This document shows, piece by piece, positions 1-7,047 of a stretch of DNA of 64,000 nucleotides. Position numbers and translations under genes: made by a program. A model generated the notes under the pieces. It was not told where the DNA came from and did not search any database. It worked only from the letters and a program-made list of their open reading frames with translations. The stretch comes from a virus, in the IMG/VR virus record IMGVR_UViG_3300032323_000630, positions 1 through 64,000 of that record, one strand, 5' to 3'. Position 1 is the first letter of the stretch. Every line of letters begins with the position of its first letter.

Positions 1-52
1 AATAACAACTGGATACAACACGAACAGTATCTAAAAGGTCGTAAGGAGAATC

Positions 53-646
53 ATGTCAAAAAAACGACAGGTTAGTTGGGAAGAATATCAAGGGTTAGTT
101 GCAAAAATCTGCAGAGACATCACTGTCAGTGGATGGAAGCCGGACTATATTGTTGGGATTACTAGAGGTGGGTTATTGCCTGCTAAAATGATTAGTTACT
201 ATTTTGATGTTCCTTGTGAAACACTAAAAGTAAGTTTGCGTGATCACGAACAAACAGAATCAAATACCTGGATGGCCGAAGATGCTTACGGACATCCTAG
301 ATCGGAAAGATATATAGAAGATTCAAATGACATAGGTTCTATTTTAGAAGCCGCCAGCGATTTACTCGAATCAGGAGATGCTTGTAAAAATATCCTCATA
401 GTAGACGATATTAACGACACAGGTGCTACGTTAAATTGGATCATGCAAGATTGGGCTGCTAGTTGCTTTCCTGATGATCCTGTTTGGGAAACTGATGTAT
501 GGAACGAGAATGTTAAGTTCGCTGTGATTTTTGACAATCTGTCATCTAGATTCAAAGCCAGAATTGATTTTTCCGGTGAGGAGATCAACAAAGCCGAAAA
601 TGATGTATGGATTGATTTCCCCTATGAAGATTGGTGGACCAAATGA
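53..646 (+). CDS. Phosphoribosyltransferase, purine-salvage type
   Basis: A 197-residue type I phosphoribosyltransferase. The PRPP-binding signature is residues 113-126 (ILIVDDINDTGATL, acidic pair D118/D119), and the early strand-loop VGITRGGLLPA at 34-44 is the pyrophosphate-binding loop of hypoxanthine/guanine/xanthine enzymes. Members transfer ribose-5-phosphate from PRPP to a free base in the cytoplasm, which would let the phage recycle purines from degraded host DNA. The base specificity cannot be read from the sequence. A strong ribosome site (AAGGAG, 43-48) precedes the ATG by a few bases. The stop overlaps the next start as ATGA, so the gene heads a tightly coupled row of small genes. 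The middle part (65-110) is acidic and less like cellular enzymes. Family certain, substrate uncertain. Confidence 0.85.
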   Translation: MSKKRQVSWEEYQGLVAKICRDITVSGWKPDYIVGITRGGLLPAKMISYYFDVPCETLKVSLRDHEQTESNTWMAEDAYGHPRSERYIEDSNDIGSILEAASDLLESGDACKNILIVDDINDTGATLNWIMQDWAASCFPDDPVWETDVWNENVKFAVIFDNLSSRFKARIDFSGEEINKAENDVWIDFPYEDWWTK

Positions 647-858
647 GCAAAATAAAAGTTTTTTGTACAGATAAAGATAAATTTGTTGACGCTGATATAC
701 TCAATTATAAGCCAAAGGCATTTTTAGAAGTTGCTCTGAATACTGTTAAAGTACGCATGTCCTATATGAATAATGCGTATGTTGGTAGTATGGCGGGTTT
801 AGAATTTGTGATCAAAGAGGATCAACTGCCTAGAGAGTATAAGGAGTATCAAAGATGA
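643..858 (+). CDS. Small conserved phage protein, unknown function
   Basis: Encodes 71 residues starting MSKIKVFCTDKD. An in-frame TTG lies 12 nt upstream, but the ATG at 643 overlaps the previous stop as ATGA and has GGTGG just before it, so I choose it. No domain is recognised. The protein is mixed alpha/beta with alternating charged and hydrophobic residues and no membrane segment. The position between a phosphoribosyltransferase and a HIT protein, with 4-nt overlaps on both sides, means it is co-translated with nucleotide-metabolism genes, but this does not prove a shared role. Confidence 0.65.
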   Translation: MSKIKVFCTDKDKFVDADILNYKPKAFLEVALNTVKVRMSYMNNAYVGSMAGLEFVIKEDQLPREYKEYQR

Positions 859-1241
859 ATTTAAAATACACACTGGCTGATGCGCAGGCGGACGGGCAAG
901 CACCGTGGAAAGATCCTATACAGGAAGATTTTCATGTGGCCATTTATGCAGACAAGTATCCTGTTACAGAAGGTCATCTTTTGTTTGTACCGCAGTATGC
1001 AGCCGACGGAGTTATTGAAGACTGCTTCGCTGATGCACTTAAAGTGGGCAAACAAAAGGTAAAGTCTGGTGAATGGGATGGATTTAATATTGGATTAAAT
1101 TGGGGAGAGGCTGCAGGACAAACTGTGCCGTATCCACATGTTCATCTGATTCCTCGTCGCAAGGGCGACATGGCTGACCCAACCGGCGGTGTTCGTCATG
1201 TAATACCAGAAAAGGGCAATTATCATAAATGGCAAGAATAA
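855..1241 (+). CDS. HIT family nucleotide hydrolase/transferase
   Basis: A 128-residue HIT domain protein. The signature is GQTVPYPHVHLIPRRKGD near residues 91-108. The HVH core carries the usual nucleophilic histidine, and the trailing IPRRKGD is typical of Ap4A hydrolase-like members. The place of the first His of the usual triad is taken by Tyr-Pro, as in some bacterial HIT branches. HIT enzymes cleave dinucleoside polyphosphates or nucleoside phosphoramidates. The gene starts at the ATGA overlap with the preceding gene, with AAGGAG at 840-845 as its ribosome site. It probably acts in host nucleotide turnover or alarmone removal. The substrate is unknown. Confidence 0.85.
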   Translation: MNLKYTLADAQADGQAPWKDPIQEDFHVAIYADKYPVTEGHLLFVPQYAADGVIEDCFADALKVGKQKVKSGEWDGFNIGLNWGEAAGQTVPYPHVHLIPRRKGDMADPTGGVRHVIPEKGNYHKWQE

Positions 1242-1426
1242 CTGTTCCTTGGGCGAATCAAAACAACACATGGTGGAATGAAACCTGTGCTAGAGTTATT
1301 GAGCATTTTGGTTTACCGGGCGGACGTTATGTAACAGAAATTAGTGCGGAATGTATGCATTTTGATTTTAGAAATGATAAAGACGCACTTATGTGCAGAT
1401 TATTAATAAGCGATAGTATTATATGA
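1229..1426 (+). CDS. Small conserved phage protein, unknown
   Basis: Encodes 65 residues with a Trp-rich N-terminus (PWANQNNTWWNETC) and a C-terminal stretch ending CRLLISDSII. The start overlaps the end of the HIT gene by 13 nt and the stop overlaps the next start as ATGA, so the gene is embedded in the operon. There is no signal peptide or membrane helix and no recognised fold. The regular overlaps and clean frame support a real gene, but nothing supports a function. Confidence 0.6.
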   Translation: MARITVPWANQNNTWWNETCARVIEHFGLPGGRYVTEISAECMHFDFRNDKDALMCRLLISDSII

Positions 1427-1635
1427 AAGATAAAATAATCATAGGCATTCTTCTTTTAGTGTGTATAGTGATACTTGCTAATGCCGATTGGAATAATAGA
1501 ACTGTGATCTATGACTGTAGCATCGCAGAAATCAGTCCCGATTATCCACAAGAAGTAAAAAACGAATGTCGCAGACTGCGAATAGAAGAATTCCGTGAAA
1601 GACAAATACCAGAAAGAAAGACTATATCAACATGA
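1423..1635 (+). CDS. Small membrane-anchored protein
   Basis: Encodes 70 residues. Residues 4-20 (KIIIGILLLVCIVILAN) form one strongly hydrophobic helix after a short positive N-terminus, so the protein is probably anchored in the inner membrane with its C-terminus outside, or is secreted if cut. The remainder is polar and highly charged (RRLRIEEFRERQIPERK), with two cysteines (in YDCS and NECR) that could pair in the periplasm. ATGA overlap with the gene before and a 4-nt overlap with the gene after. No lipobox is visible (no LxxC before a small residue). Unknown function; an envelope or superinfection-exclusion role is possible but only inferred from topology. Confidence 0.6.
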   Translation: MKDKIIIGILLLVCIVILANADWNNRTVIYDCSIAEISPDYPQEVKNECRRLRIEEFRERQIPERKTIST

Positions 1636-1817
1636 AACATTGGACGTTAACCCTTGAAGAAGATCCCGAAACCAAAGAATTAATATTGCCGTTCACTGAC
1701 GAAATCCTAGAAGCTGTAGGGTGGAAAGAAGGCGATGTTATAGTTTGGAAAAAGAAAGATGACAAATCCTGGACCCTAAGGAAAAAGGTTGACAAACTGG
1801 CTAAAAAGAGTGTATAA
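1632..1817 (+). CDS. AbrB/SpoVT-like small protein
   Basis: Encodes 61 residues. The pattern LPFTDEILEAVGWKEGDVIVWKKKDD resembles the swapped-hairpin beta-barrel of AbrB/MazE proteins (a helix, then a GW-x-EGD turn and a strand), with a basic Lys-rich C-terminus. Such proteins usually dimerise and bind DNA. The C-terminal codons overlap the -35 and spacer of the strong promoter for queE (1789-1818). The family assignment rests on this short motif only. A DNA-binding regulator is a reasonable guess, and a single-stranded-DNA or host-factor binder cannot be excluded. Confidence 0.55.
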   Translation: MKHWTLTLEEDPETKELILPFTDEILEAVGWKEGDVIVWKKKDDKSWTLRKKVDKLAKKSV

Positions 1818-1818
1818 T
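1789..1818 (+). promoter_or_regulatory. Consensus sigma70-type promoter for queE
   Basis: TTGACA (1789-1794), an 18-nt spacer, then TATAAT (1813-1818): both hexamers match the bacterial sigma70 consensus exactly. The queE ATG begins 6 nt after the -10 box, so transcription would start on or next to the start codon and the message would be leaderless or nearly so. The promoter lies inside the last codons of the preceding small gene. It is likely an early promoter read by unmodified host RNA polymerase. Confidence 0.75.
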
Positions 1819-1823
1819 ATATT

Positions 1824-2672
1824 ATGAGCAAAATTAAAATAGCAGAACTATTTTACAGTATACAAGGCGAAGGACGTTATATGGGCGTGCCTTCAGTTTT
1901 CTTACGCACATTTGGGTGTAACTTCAAGTGTGCAGGTTTTGGTATGCCTAAAGGCGAACTTAGTGAAGAATATCGTAAAATTGATCCGACGCAATATTCC
2001 AAATACGAAGAACTTCCATTGGTTAGTACAGGCTGTGATAGCTATGCTAGTTGGGATCCTGCTTTCAAGCATCTTAGTCCTATGCTTACTGTTGACGCCA
2101 TTACTGATCGTATTAAAGAAATTTTGCCGTTTAACACGTGGCAAGACGAACATCTCGTTATCACAGGAGGCGAACCTTTACTAGGTTGGCAACGTGCTTA
2201 TCCAGACTTGCTTAATCATCCTTCAATGGCGAGTTTGAAAGAAATTACATTTGAAACAAATGGTACTCAAAAGCTAACAGATGAATTTAAAGACTATCTA
2301 GTACAATGGCAAATGCCTGACTTAGAATTTAATAGAGAAGTTACATTTAGTGTGAGTGCTAAACTTAGTTGTTCAGGAGAACATCCCGACGAAGCAATTA
2401 AACCTGAAGTTGTTTGCGAATATGAAGAAGTTGGGTACACGTATCTAAAATTTGTTGTTGCAACAGAAGATGACGCAGAAGAGGCGCTAGAAGCAGCAGA
2501 CATTTATCGTGCCGCTGGATTTAGAGGACCAATTTATTTGATGCCGGTAGGTGGTGTAGAAAGTGTATACACACTAAACAATCGTCGTGTGGCAGAGCTA
2601 GCAATGAAACATGGATTACGGTATAGTGATAGATTGCAAGTGCCGTTATTTAAAAATGAGTGGGGAACATAA
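1824..2672 (+). CDS. queE: QueE-like 7-carboxy-7-deazaguanine synthase (radical SAM)
   Basis: Encodes 282 residues. QueE turns 6-carboxy-tetrahydropterin into 7-carboxy-7-deazaguanine, the step that makes the deazapurine ring used for queuosine in tRNA and for deazaguanine DNA modification. Motifs: FYSIQGEG (10-17) at the N-terminus, first two cluster cysteines C32 and C36 (GCNFKCAGFG), third cysteine C71 in GCDSYASWD, which matches the CDT-type motif of the family, and GGEP at 115-118 for SAM binding. In most QueE proteins the third cysteine follows the second by 2-13 residues; here 34 lie between. No queC, queD, folE or transglycosylase gene is in this window, so the pathway must be completed by the host or by genes elsewhere. 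No ribosome site precedes the ATG, in keeping with a leaderless message. Confidence 0.85.
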   Translation: MSKIKIAELFYSIQGEGRYMGVPSVFLRTFGCNFKCAGFGMPKGELSEEYRKIDPTQYSKYEELPLVSTGCDSYASWDPAFKHLSPMLTVDAITDRIKEILPFNTWQDEHLVITGGEPLLGWQRAYPDLLNHPSMASLKEITFETNGTQKLTDEFKDYLVQWQMPDLEFNREVTFSVSAKLSCSGEHPDEAIKPEVVCEYEEVGYTYLKFVVATEDDAEEALEAADIYRAAGFRGPIYLMPVGGVESVYTLNNRRVAELAMKHGLRYSDRLQVPLFKNEWGT

Positions 2673-3091
2673 TGAAACAATTTATTAGAAAACTGTTTGG
2701 TATTAATAAAATACTTGCAGAAAAAGAAGCACTGCAAAACGCTAGAGACAAAGCAGTAGCCGAAACAGTACGAGCTCAAGAAACAGAAGAACTTAGTAAA
2801 TTAAGTGAAAAGGATCGTGCTACTCGTAAAAAAGAACCTTGGGTAGGTGTAATTAATACTCACGTTAATACAGACAATGTTCGTAATGGTTTTTTTGAAC
2901 TTGACTGGAATGAGCCATTTGTGTTAAAATTAAGACAAGAAGGTTACGGATACGATGGTGACAAAGACGAAGAAATTGTAGATCGTTGGTTCCGAGAACT
3001 CTGCGCTAATGTAGTTGTCGATGGTGACTACGGTGGCCCGATTAACACCGGCGTAATTGATATTAACGAAGTTAAAAGAAAGAATCAATGA
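2672..3091 (+). CDS. Conserved phage protein, unknown
   Basis: Encodes 139 residues from the ATG at 2672, which overlaps the queE stop (TAATG) and has GGGGA 6-8 nt before it; a GTG 12 nt upstream is less likely. The N-terminal third (residues 14-55) is a charged helix rich in Glu, Lys and Ala, probably a coiled coil. The second part is compact, with NTHVNTDNVRNGFFELDWNEPFV and a Gly/Asp-rich stretch (GYGYDGDKDEE), and ends in a basic tail. No known domain. Overlap with the flap nuclease gene downstream (ATGA) suggests it is expressed with replication genes. Confidence 0.7.
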   Translation: MKQFIRKLFGINKILAEKEALQNARDKAVAETVRAQETEELSKLSEKDRATRKKEPWVGVINTHVNTDNVRNGFFELDWNEPFVLKLRQEGYGYDGDKDEEIVDRWFRELCANVVVDGDYGGPINTGVIDINEVKRKNQ

Positions 3092-4095
3092 CATATATTA
3101 TAGTCGATACAGCAAATACATTTTTCCGTGCTAGACACGTTATTAACGGCGACGCTGATATCAAATTAGGCATGGCTTTTCATATCACGCTTAACAGCGT
3201 GAAGAAGGCTTGGCAAGACTTTAACGGCAGTCATGTTATCTTCTGTTTAGAGGGACGTAGCTGGCGCAAAGATTATTATGCTCCTTATAAAGCTCAGCGC
3301 ACAGCCGCTCGTGCCGCACATACAGAAAAAGAAGCAGACGAGGAAAAGATCTTTTGGGAAGCATTTGACACTTTTAAAGATTTTATTATAGATAAAACTA
3401 ACTGCACAGTGCTGCAAAATCCACGGTTAGAAGCAGATGACTTAATTGCAGGCTTTATTCAAAGTCATCCTAACGATAATCATGTTATTATTAGTACAGA
3501 TACAGACTTTGTACAACTCATTGCCCCTAATGTAAAGCAATATAATGGTGTAATGGAAACTACAATCACACACGAAGGTATCTTTGATGCAAAAGGCAAA
3601 AGAGTTATCGACAAGAAAACGCAAGAACCTAAAGCAGTTCCAGATCCAGAATGGTTGTTGTTTGAAAAATGCATGCGTGGTGATACCAGTGATAATGTTT
3701 TCTCAGCATATCCAGGTGTGCGTACTAAGGGAACGAGCAAAAAAGTAGGTCTTACCGAAGCGTTCGAAGATCGTAAAAGTAAAGGTTATAACTGGAACAA
3801 TCTCATGCTACAAAGATGGACTGACCATAACGGCATAGAGCACCGTGTACTAGAAGATTATGAACGTAATCGCAGACTGATCGACCTAAGTCATCAACCC
3901 GAGGATATCAAAGCAATCATTGCTGAAACTATTACAACAGCAACTAGCGCCAATAAGAATATCAGCCAGGTTGGAATTCGACTTATTAAGTTTTGTAACT
4001 TATACGATCTTAAAAAGATTGCAGATCAGGCACAAAGCTATGCAGAACCGTTGAATGCGAGGTACATCAATGAAACTCAAACTTTGTCCGTATGA
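3088..4095 (+). CDS. rnh: T4 RNase H-like 5'-3' exonuclease / flap endonuclease
   Basis: Encodes 335 residues (T4 RNase H is 305). FEN-family nucleases remove RNA primers and 5' flaps during lagging-strand synthesis. Metal-binding residues are all present: D7 in IIVDTANTFFR, the pair D117/D118 in EADDLI, D138 and D140 in ISTDTDF, and D199/D202 in GDTSDN, which opens the helix-hairpin-helix region that grips DNA. The basic Arg-rich stretch at 57-75 fits the helical arch that threads the flap. The gene starts at an ATGA overlap, and its last 26 nt overlap the next gene's likely start. Family assignment is firm; the T4 gene name is by similarity of role and length. Confidence 0.9.
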   Translation: MTYIIVDTANTFFRARHVINGDADIKLGMAFHITLNSVKKAWQDFNGSHVIFCLEGRSWRKDYYAPYKAQRTAARAAHTEKEADEEKIFWEAFDTFKDFIIDKTNCTVLQNPRLEADDLIAGFIQSHPNDNHVIISTDTDFVQLIAPNVKQYNGVMETTITHEGIFDAKGKRVIDKKTQEPKAVPDPEWLLFEKCMRGDTSDNVFSAYPGVRTKGTSKKVGLTEAFEDRKSKGYNWNNLMLQRWTDHNGIEHRVLEDYERNRRLIDLSHQPEDIKAIIAETITTATSANKNISQVGIRLIKFCNLYDLKKIADQAQSYAEPLNARYINETQTLSV

Positions 4096-4615
4096 AGATA
4101 CCTGTATTAGTAAATCAAATACCTGTTGGGAGAATACAATGACAGACTTACACGCAAAACCGATCATAGAAAATAAATTTTGGATCGTTGAGAAGGACGG
4201 TGAAAAATTTGCCACGTTGAGAAAGAACGATGACAATCGATTTGTTCTTAGTAATGAAGAAGGTGTTAAAATATATGACACTAAAGAAAGTCTAACTAGA
4301 CAATTTGGTAAAGATTTCTTCGTAGCTAAGATTGTAAAAGAGGCAGACGATGCATTACCTAATGAAGTTCATGGGTATGCTACAAGTGTGGCTCCACACA
4401 ATGCCATGTTCGATATACAGCGTAAATTACCGTTGTTTACCAAGAGCGGTGATTCGAAAAGTCTTTACTGCGCAGGTTACTATGTGATACGTTTTGAGAA
4501 AGGATGGGTTAAATCTTTTTGCCCTAAACTGATCACTCTGCAAAGATATGAATATAAAGGTCCGTTCAAAACAGAAATTGAAATGAAACAGGTATTATCA
4601 AATGTCTCAAAATAA
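4070..4615 (+). CDS. Conserved phage protein with possible two starts, unknown
   Basis: Encodes 181 residues if begun at 4070 (GAGG ribosome site 7 nt upstream), or 158 residues if begun at 4139, which also has a good site (GGGAG, 6 nt spacing). The extra N-terminus has three cysteines (LCPYEDTCISKSNTCWE), so the choice matters. A third ATG at 4055 lacks a good site. The body, from KPIIENKFWIVEKDGEKFATLRK onward, is predominantly beta with a short charged middle, no membrane segment and no recognised catalytic motif. Sits between the flap nuclease and a coiled-coil protein, with overlaps on both sides. Confidence 0.7.
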   Translation: MKLKLCPYEDTCISKSNTCWENTMTDLHAKPIIENKFWIVEKDGEKFATLRKNDDNRFVLSNEEGVKIYDTKESLTRQFGKDFFVAKIVKEADDALPNEVHGYATSVAPHNAMFDIQRKLPLFTKSGDSKSLYCAGYYVIRFEKGWVKSFCPKLITLQRYEYKGPFKTEIEMKQVLSNVSK

Positions 4616-4850
4616 TCTTCCTACAAATCTTCCCACAGTAGAAAGACTGATACAGCGTGTTGTAGCTGCTGAAAAGAGTCAACAAAAGGATATTCGCATA
4701 TCTATACAAGAAGCTAGAGACCTAACTGCTGAATTAGCTGTTATGACCAGCAAATTAGGTCGTACAGTGCAGGAAATACACGAAATGCTGGCTCAAATAC
4801 GCGAATCTACTACTAAAATTGACGTTAAGTTCGACGGCGGTGGCTTCTAA
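4602..4850 (+). CDS. Small coiled-coil protein, unknown
   Basis: Encodes 82 residues. Residues 10-72 read as a nearly continuous amphipathic helix with heptad-like Leu, Ile and Val spacing (ERLIQRVVAAEKSQQ, ARDLTAELAVMTSKLGRTVQEIHEMLAQI) and end in a short Gly-rich tail (VKFDGGGF). Likely an oligomerising structural or adaptor protein. Begins 14 nt inside the preceding gene and is the last gene before a late promoter. No family recognised. Confidence 0.6.
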   Translation: MSQNNLPTNLPTVERLIQRVVAAEKSQQKDIRISIQEARDLTAELAVMTSKLGRTVQEIHEMLAQIRESTTKIDVKFDGGGF

Positions 4851-4854
4851 AAGG

Positions 4855-4862
4855 TATAAATA
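4855..4862 (+). promoter_or_regulatory. T4-type late promoter box TATAAATA
   Basis: Exact match to the T4 late promoter octamer, recognised by gp55-type sigma factors, with no -35 element needed. It lies in the 41-nt gap between two genes, 29 nt before the ATG at 4892, leaving a short leader that contains AGGA. It should switch on the small genes from 4892 to 7047 late in infection. Confidence 0.75.
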
Positions 4863-4891
4863 TATACGTGGTTAATTAGGAAACACGTATA

Positions 4892-5176
4892 ATGAGTAGA
4901 CCAAAACCTAAAATATTGTTAGAGTATGCTAACAAGGAAAACTTTAAAATTGAACAGATCCTTGATAGTGAAGCCATCTGGGCAGTATTTTACAAAGGAC
5001 AACCGTTTAATCTAAAAAGTGGCAGCTTAGTTGCCAGCTATCCTGGGCCTAAGTATAAGAAAGTATCATTCTCGAATCCAGGACATGCAATCAACCTTGC
5101 TAAGAAACTTAACAGATTATTCAAAACCAAAGATTTCGAAGTCATGAAACTCACCCAAGGTGAGAAGGTAGATTAG
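4892..5176 (+). CDS. Conserved phage protein, unknown
   Basis: Encodes 94 residues, with an N-terminal basic MSRPKPK and a body of alternating strands (IWAVFYKGQPFNLK, YKKVSFSNPGHAINLAKKLN) and a C-terminal helix rich in Lys and Leu. It resembles small conserved proteins of marine T4-like phages of unknown role. First gene after the late promoter at 4855, with AGGA before the ATG. The stop TAG touches the next ATG directly, so translation is probably coupled. Confidence 0.65.
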   Translation: MSRPKPKILLEYANKENFKIEQILDSEAIWAVFYKGQPFNLKSGSLVASYPGPKYKKVSFSNPGHAINLAKKLNRLFKTKDFEVMKLTQGEKVD

Positions 5177-5578
5177 ATGGACCTCAAGGATACCTATACT
5201 AAGGTATTCCTCCAAGCAGCAGATCAAGACGCTGACCAGAATACCCTAAAACAATATCGAAGCACATGGTGGTGGAATGTCCGCGGCAAAGACAACGGTG
5301 GGCTTAGATTGACAGAACCTGCTTTGCAATTTATCACAGCCGATGCTAAAATAAAAACATACCAAGTAGAATTCCCCAAAGATTTCGCTATCACTGCACA
5401 AATACTTCTATGGTTAGATAATAACATTGACGGGCCGTATTATATTACTAAAAAGACTATCACTGTGTTAAAAGAAAAAGCTGCATTTCAACTTTATCTA
5501 TTTTCTGGAGATATCAAGAAAATGGGCTATAACAAAGCCTTGGCTCGTAAATTTAGCCAAGATTCCACCGACGAATAA
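5177..5578 (+). CDS. Conserved T4-like phage protein, unknown
   Basis: Encodes 133 residues. It contains the striking YRSTWWWNVRGKDNGGLRL and DGPYYITKKTITVLKEK motifs that I associate with a conserved hypothetical family in marine T4-like phages. Mixed alpha/beta, no membrane segment, C-terminal acidic tail. AAGG and the previous stop precede the ATG immediately. The clustering of aromatic and basic residues hints at nucleic-acid binding, but no catalytic motif is seen. Confidence 0.7.
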   Translation: MDLKDTYTKVFLQAADQDADQNTLKQYRSTWWWNVRGKDNGGLRLTEPALQFITADAKIKTYQVEFPKDFAITAQILLWLDNNIDGPYYITKKTITVLKEKAAFQLYLFSGDIKKMGYNKALARKFSQDSTDE

Positions 5579-5586
5579 TCACAGTC

Positions 5587-5594
5587 TATAAATA
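5587..5594 (+). promoter_or_regulatory. T4-type late promoter box TATAAATA
   Basis: A second exact late promoter octamer in the 24-nt gap before the gene at 5603. The start codon begins only 8 nt after the box, so a transcript from here would begin almost on the ATG (leaderless), or would mainly serve the genes from 5876 on, which have good ribosome sites. Confidence 0.65.
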
Positions 5595-5602
5595 TTCGCA
5601 CT

Positions 5603-5875
5603 ATGTTCGACCTTAATCCTATTGATGTATTAAAACAAAGAAAATTGAAGATTCTGCCTCCTCATTTTTCACAATTTAAACTCGCCGATGTTGATTTTTT
5701 GATTGGGGAGTTTGAGGATTGGATTGGAACAAAATTAAAAGGTAGATATTGTATTGTTCGATCACCTAATATCGATCAAGACGGAAGATGCAAAAGTAGT
5801 ACATTTGTGGCATTTGAAGACCAGAAAGAACTAACATATTTTATGTTAGCCTGTCCATATTTAAGGAGAAACTAA
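5603..5875 (+). CDS. Conserved phage protein, unknown
   Basis: Encodes 90 residues (MFDLNPIDVLKQRKLKILPP). The C-terminal half has GRYCIVRSPNIDQDGRCKSSTFVAFEDQ, a beta-rich stretch, then an aromatic end LTYFMLACPYLRRN. No recognised domain. The start lies immediately after the late promoter box at 5587-5594, so it has almost no leader and no clear ribosome site. The stop is directly followed by the next ATG. Confidence 0.6.
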   Translation: MFDLNPIDVLKQRKLKILPPHFSQFKLADVDFLIGEFEDWIGTKLKGRYCIVRSPNIDQDGRCKSSTFVAFEDQKELTYFMLACPYLRRN

Positions 5876-6112
5876 ATGACAGAAGAAGTTAAAAACCAAA
5901 CAGCCGATGTGGCGGCACCAGAAGCGGCACCAGAAGCGGCACCTGCAACGCCAGCTGTTGATTTAAACATCAGCGACCTAGTTGCGCTAAAAAGTATTGT
6001 TGAAGTAGCGTCACAGAGAGGAGCGTTCAAAGCAGCAGAACTAGAAGCAGTGGGTAAAACTTTTAACAAGTTAAACACATTCTTAGAGTCTGTAGCTAAA
6101 AAGGAGGCCTAA
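5876..6112 (+). CDS. Small Ala/Pro-rich protein, unknown
   Basis: Encodes 78 residues. The N-terminus contains a low-complexity Ala-Pro-Glu run, at DNA level a 12-nt tandem repeat (GCGGCACCAGAA at 5912-5923 and 5924-5935, partial third copy to 5943). The remaining residues 30-78 form a helical domain (LVALKSIVEVASQRGAFKAAELEAVGKTFNKLNTFLESV) seen in small proteins of marine T4-like phages. Strong ribosome site AAGGAGA before the ATG. Probably an abundant late product, judged by the signal strength. Function unknown. Confidence 0.7.
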   Translation: MTEEVKNQTADVAAPEAAPEAAPATPAVDLNISDLVALKSIVEVASQRGAFKAAELEAVGKTFNKLNTFLESVAKKEA

Positions 6113-6113
6113 G

Positions 6114-6749
6114 ATGGCTAAGTCGTTAAAACACATAGGTAGAATGGTAAACACAGGTGCAAAAGTTCTTGTGGTTTTTAGAACTCTACCAGGCGAATCG
6201 AATATGGCATTAGTATTGCCTGTAGCAAATCTAACAGACTCCTATCATGACAGTATCATGACTGTGGTCGAAACTGATCAAGCACAAGAAACGTTTGAAT
6301 TCGGTGAAATCATGTTTACTAGAACATTTCCAGATGGTCGTCCGATGCTGCAGGCTTTGCAAGCTGACGGTCGTTTACAGAAAGTTCCAACTGATTCAGT
6401 TATCATGGCGCCGACCACTAACGACAATGTTCGACTAGATCAACTTAATGTACTGATTGCAGAACAACGCAATTGTACCGTTGACGATCTTTATACGTTT
6501 GTATCTGGAGCTCCAAAAAAATCAAACGGATCAGTAGTTGAGGAGATCGTAGAAGTCAAAGATCTTTCGCCAACTGCGCCATTGAAGGCTCCGGAAAACG
6601 CAGTATTATCTGACAAGGACATAGCTAAGTCGTATCGCAGTCAAGCAGATGCTATGTATAAAGAAGCAGCAAAATTAAGAAAGGAAGCAGACGATCTTGA
6701 TCCTCCGCAAAAGAAAACTGCAAAGGTAAAAGAATCTGCTGATGCCTAA
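6114..6749 (+). CDS. Conserved T4-like phage protein, unknown
   Basis: Encodes 211 residues, preceded by a near-perfect ribosome site (AAGGAGG). The N-terminal 125 residues (MAKSLKHIGRMVNTGAKVLVVFRTLPGE onward) form a conserved domain that I recognise from marine T4-like phages without a known role. The C-terminal part (155-211) is a charged helix ending in a Lys/Ala-rich tail. The gene lies between two other late small genes and overlaps the next by 8 nt. A virion or regulatory role are both possible. Confidence 0.7.
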   Translation: MAKSLKHIGRMVNTGAKVLVVFRTLPGESNMALVLPVANLTDSYHDSIMTVVETDQAQETFEFGEIMFTRTFPDGRPMLQALQADGRLQKVPTDSVIMAPTTNDNVRLDQLNVLIAEQRNCTVDDLYTFVSGAPKKSNGSVVEEIVEVKDLSPTAPLKAPENAVLSDKDIAKSYRSQADAMYKEAAKLRKEADDLDPPQKKTAKVKESADA

Positions 6750-7047
6750 TCCTTTATTCAAACCGCCAAGGCATTTAGTTAAAGAATGGCCTGAAGTTTT
6801 TGAAGATCTATATATGAATACCATGCCGGTGGCATATCTTGAGATGGTACATCTTGAGTTTGTCAACGGCAGAGTATGGCAGATTGATATCAAAGAACAA
6901 ATGAAATCTTTAGATCCCGATGAAATCGCAGCAAAGCTGTTAGAAACACTTCAAGAATATAAAGATGAAATTAAAAAATTAGACTTCAAGGTTGACGTTG
7001 AAAGATTGAAAAAAGATATAGGTGATAGCACTAAAACTATTTTTTAA
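6742..7047 (+). CDS. Conserved T4-like phage protein, unknown
   Basis: Encodes 101 residues. The sequence KPPRHLVKEWPEVFEDLYMNTMPVAYLEMVHLEF and the acidic/basic helical C-terminus are typical of a small conserved family in marine T4-like phages. Role unknown. It ends the plus-strand cluster, and its stop TAA (7045-7047) overlaps the antiparallel stop of the minus-strand SGNH gene. There is no terminator hairpin between the two operons. Confidence 0.7.
   Translation: MPNPLFKPPRHLVKEWPEVFEDLYMNTMPVAYLEMVHLEFVNGRVWQIDIKEQMKSLDPDEIAAKLLETLQEYKDEIKKLDFKVDVERLKKDIGDSTKTIF

Noticed and set aside
1-75. Possible end of an upstream gene (frame open to TAG at 73-75, or a second frame ending TAA at 32-34)
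   Set aside because: Too short to judge. Both frames are plausible ends and no domain is visible.
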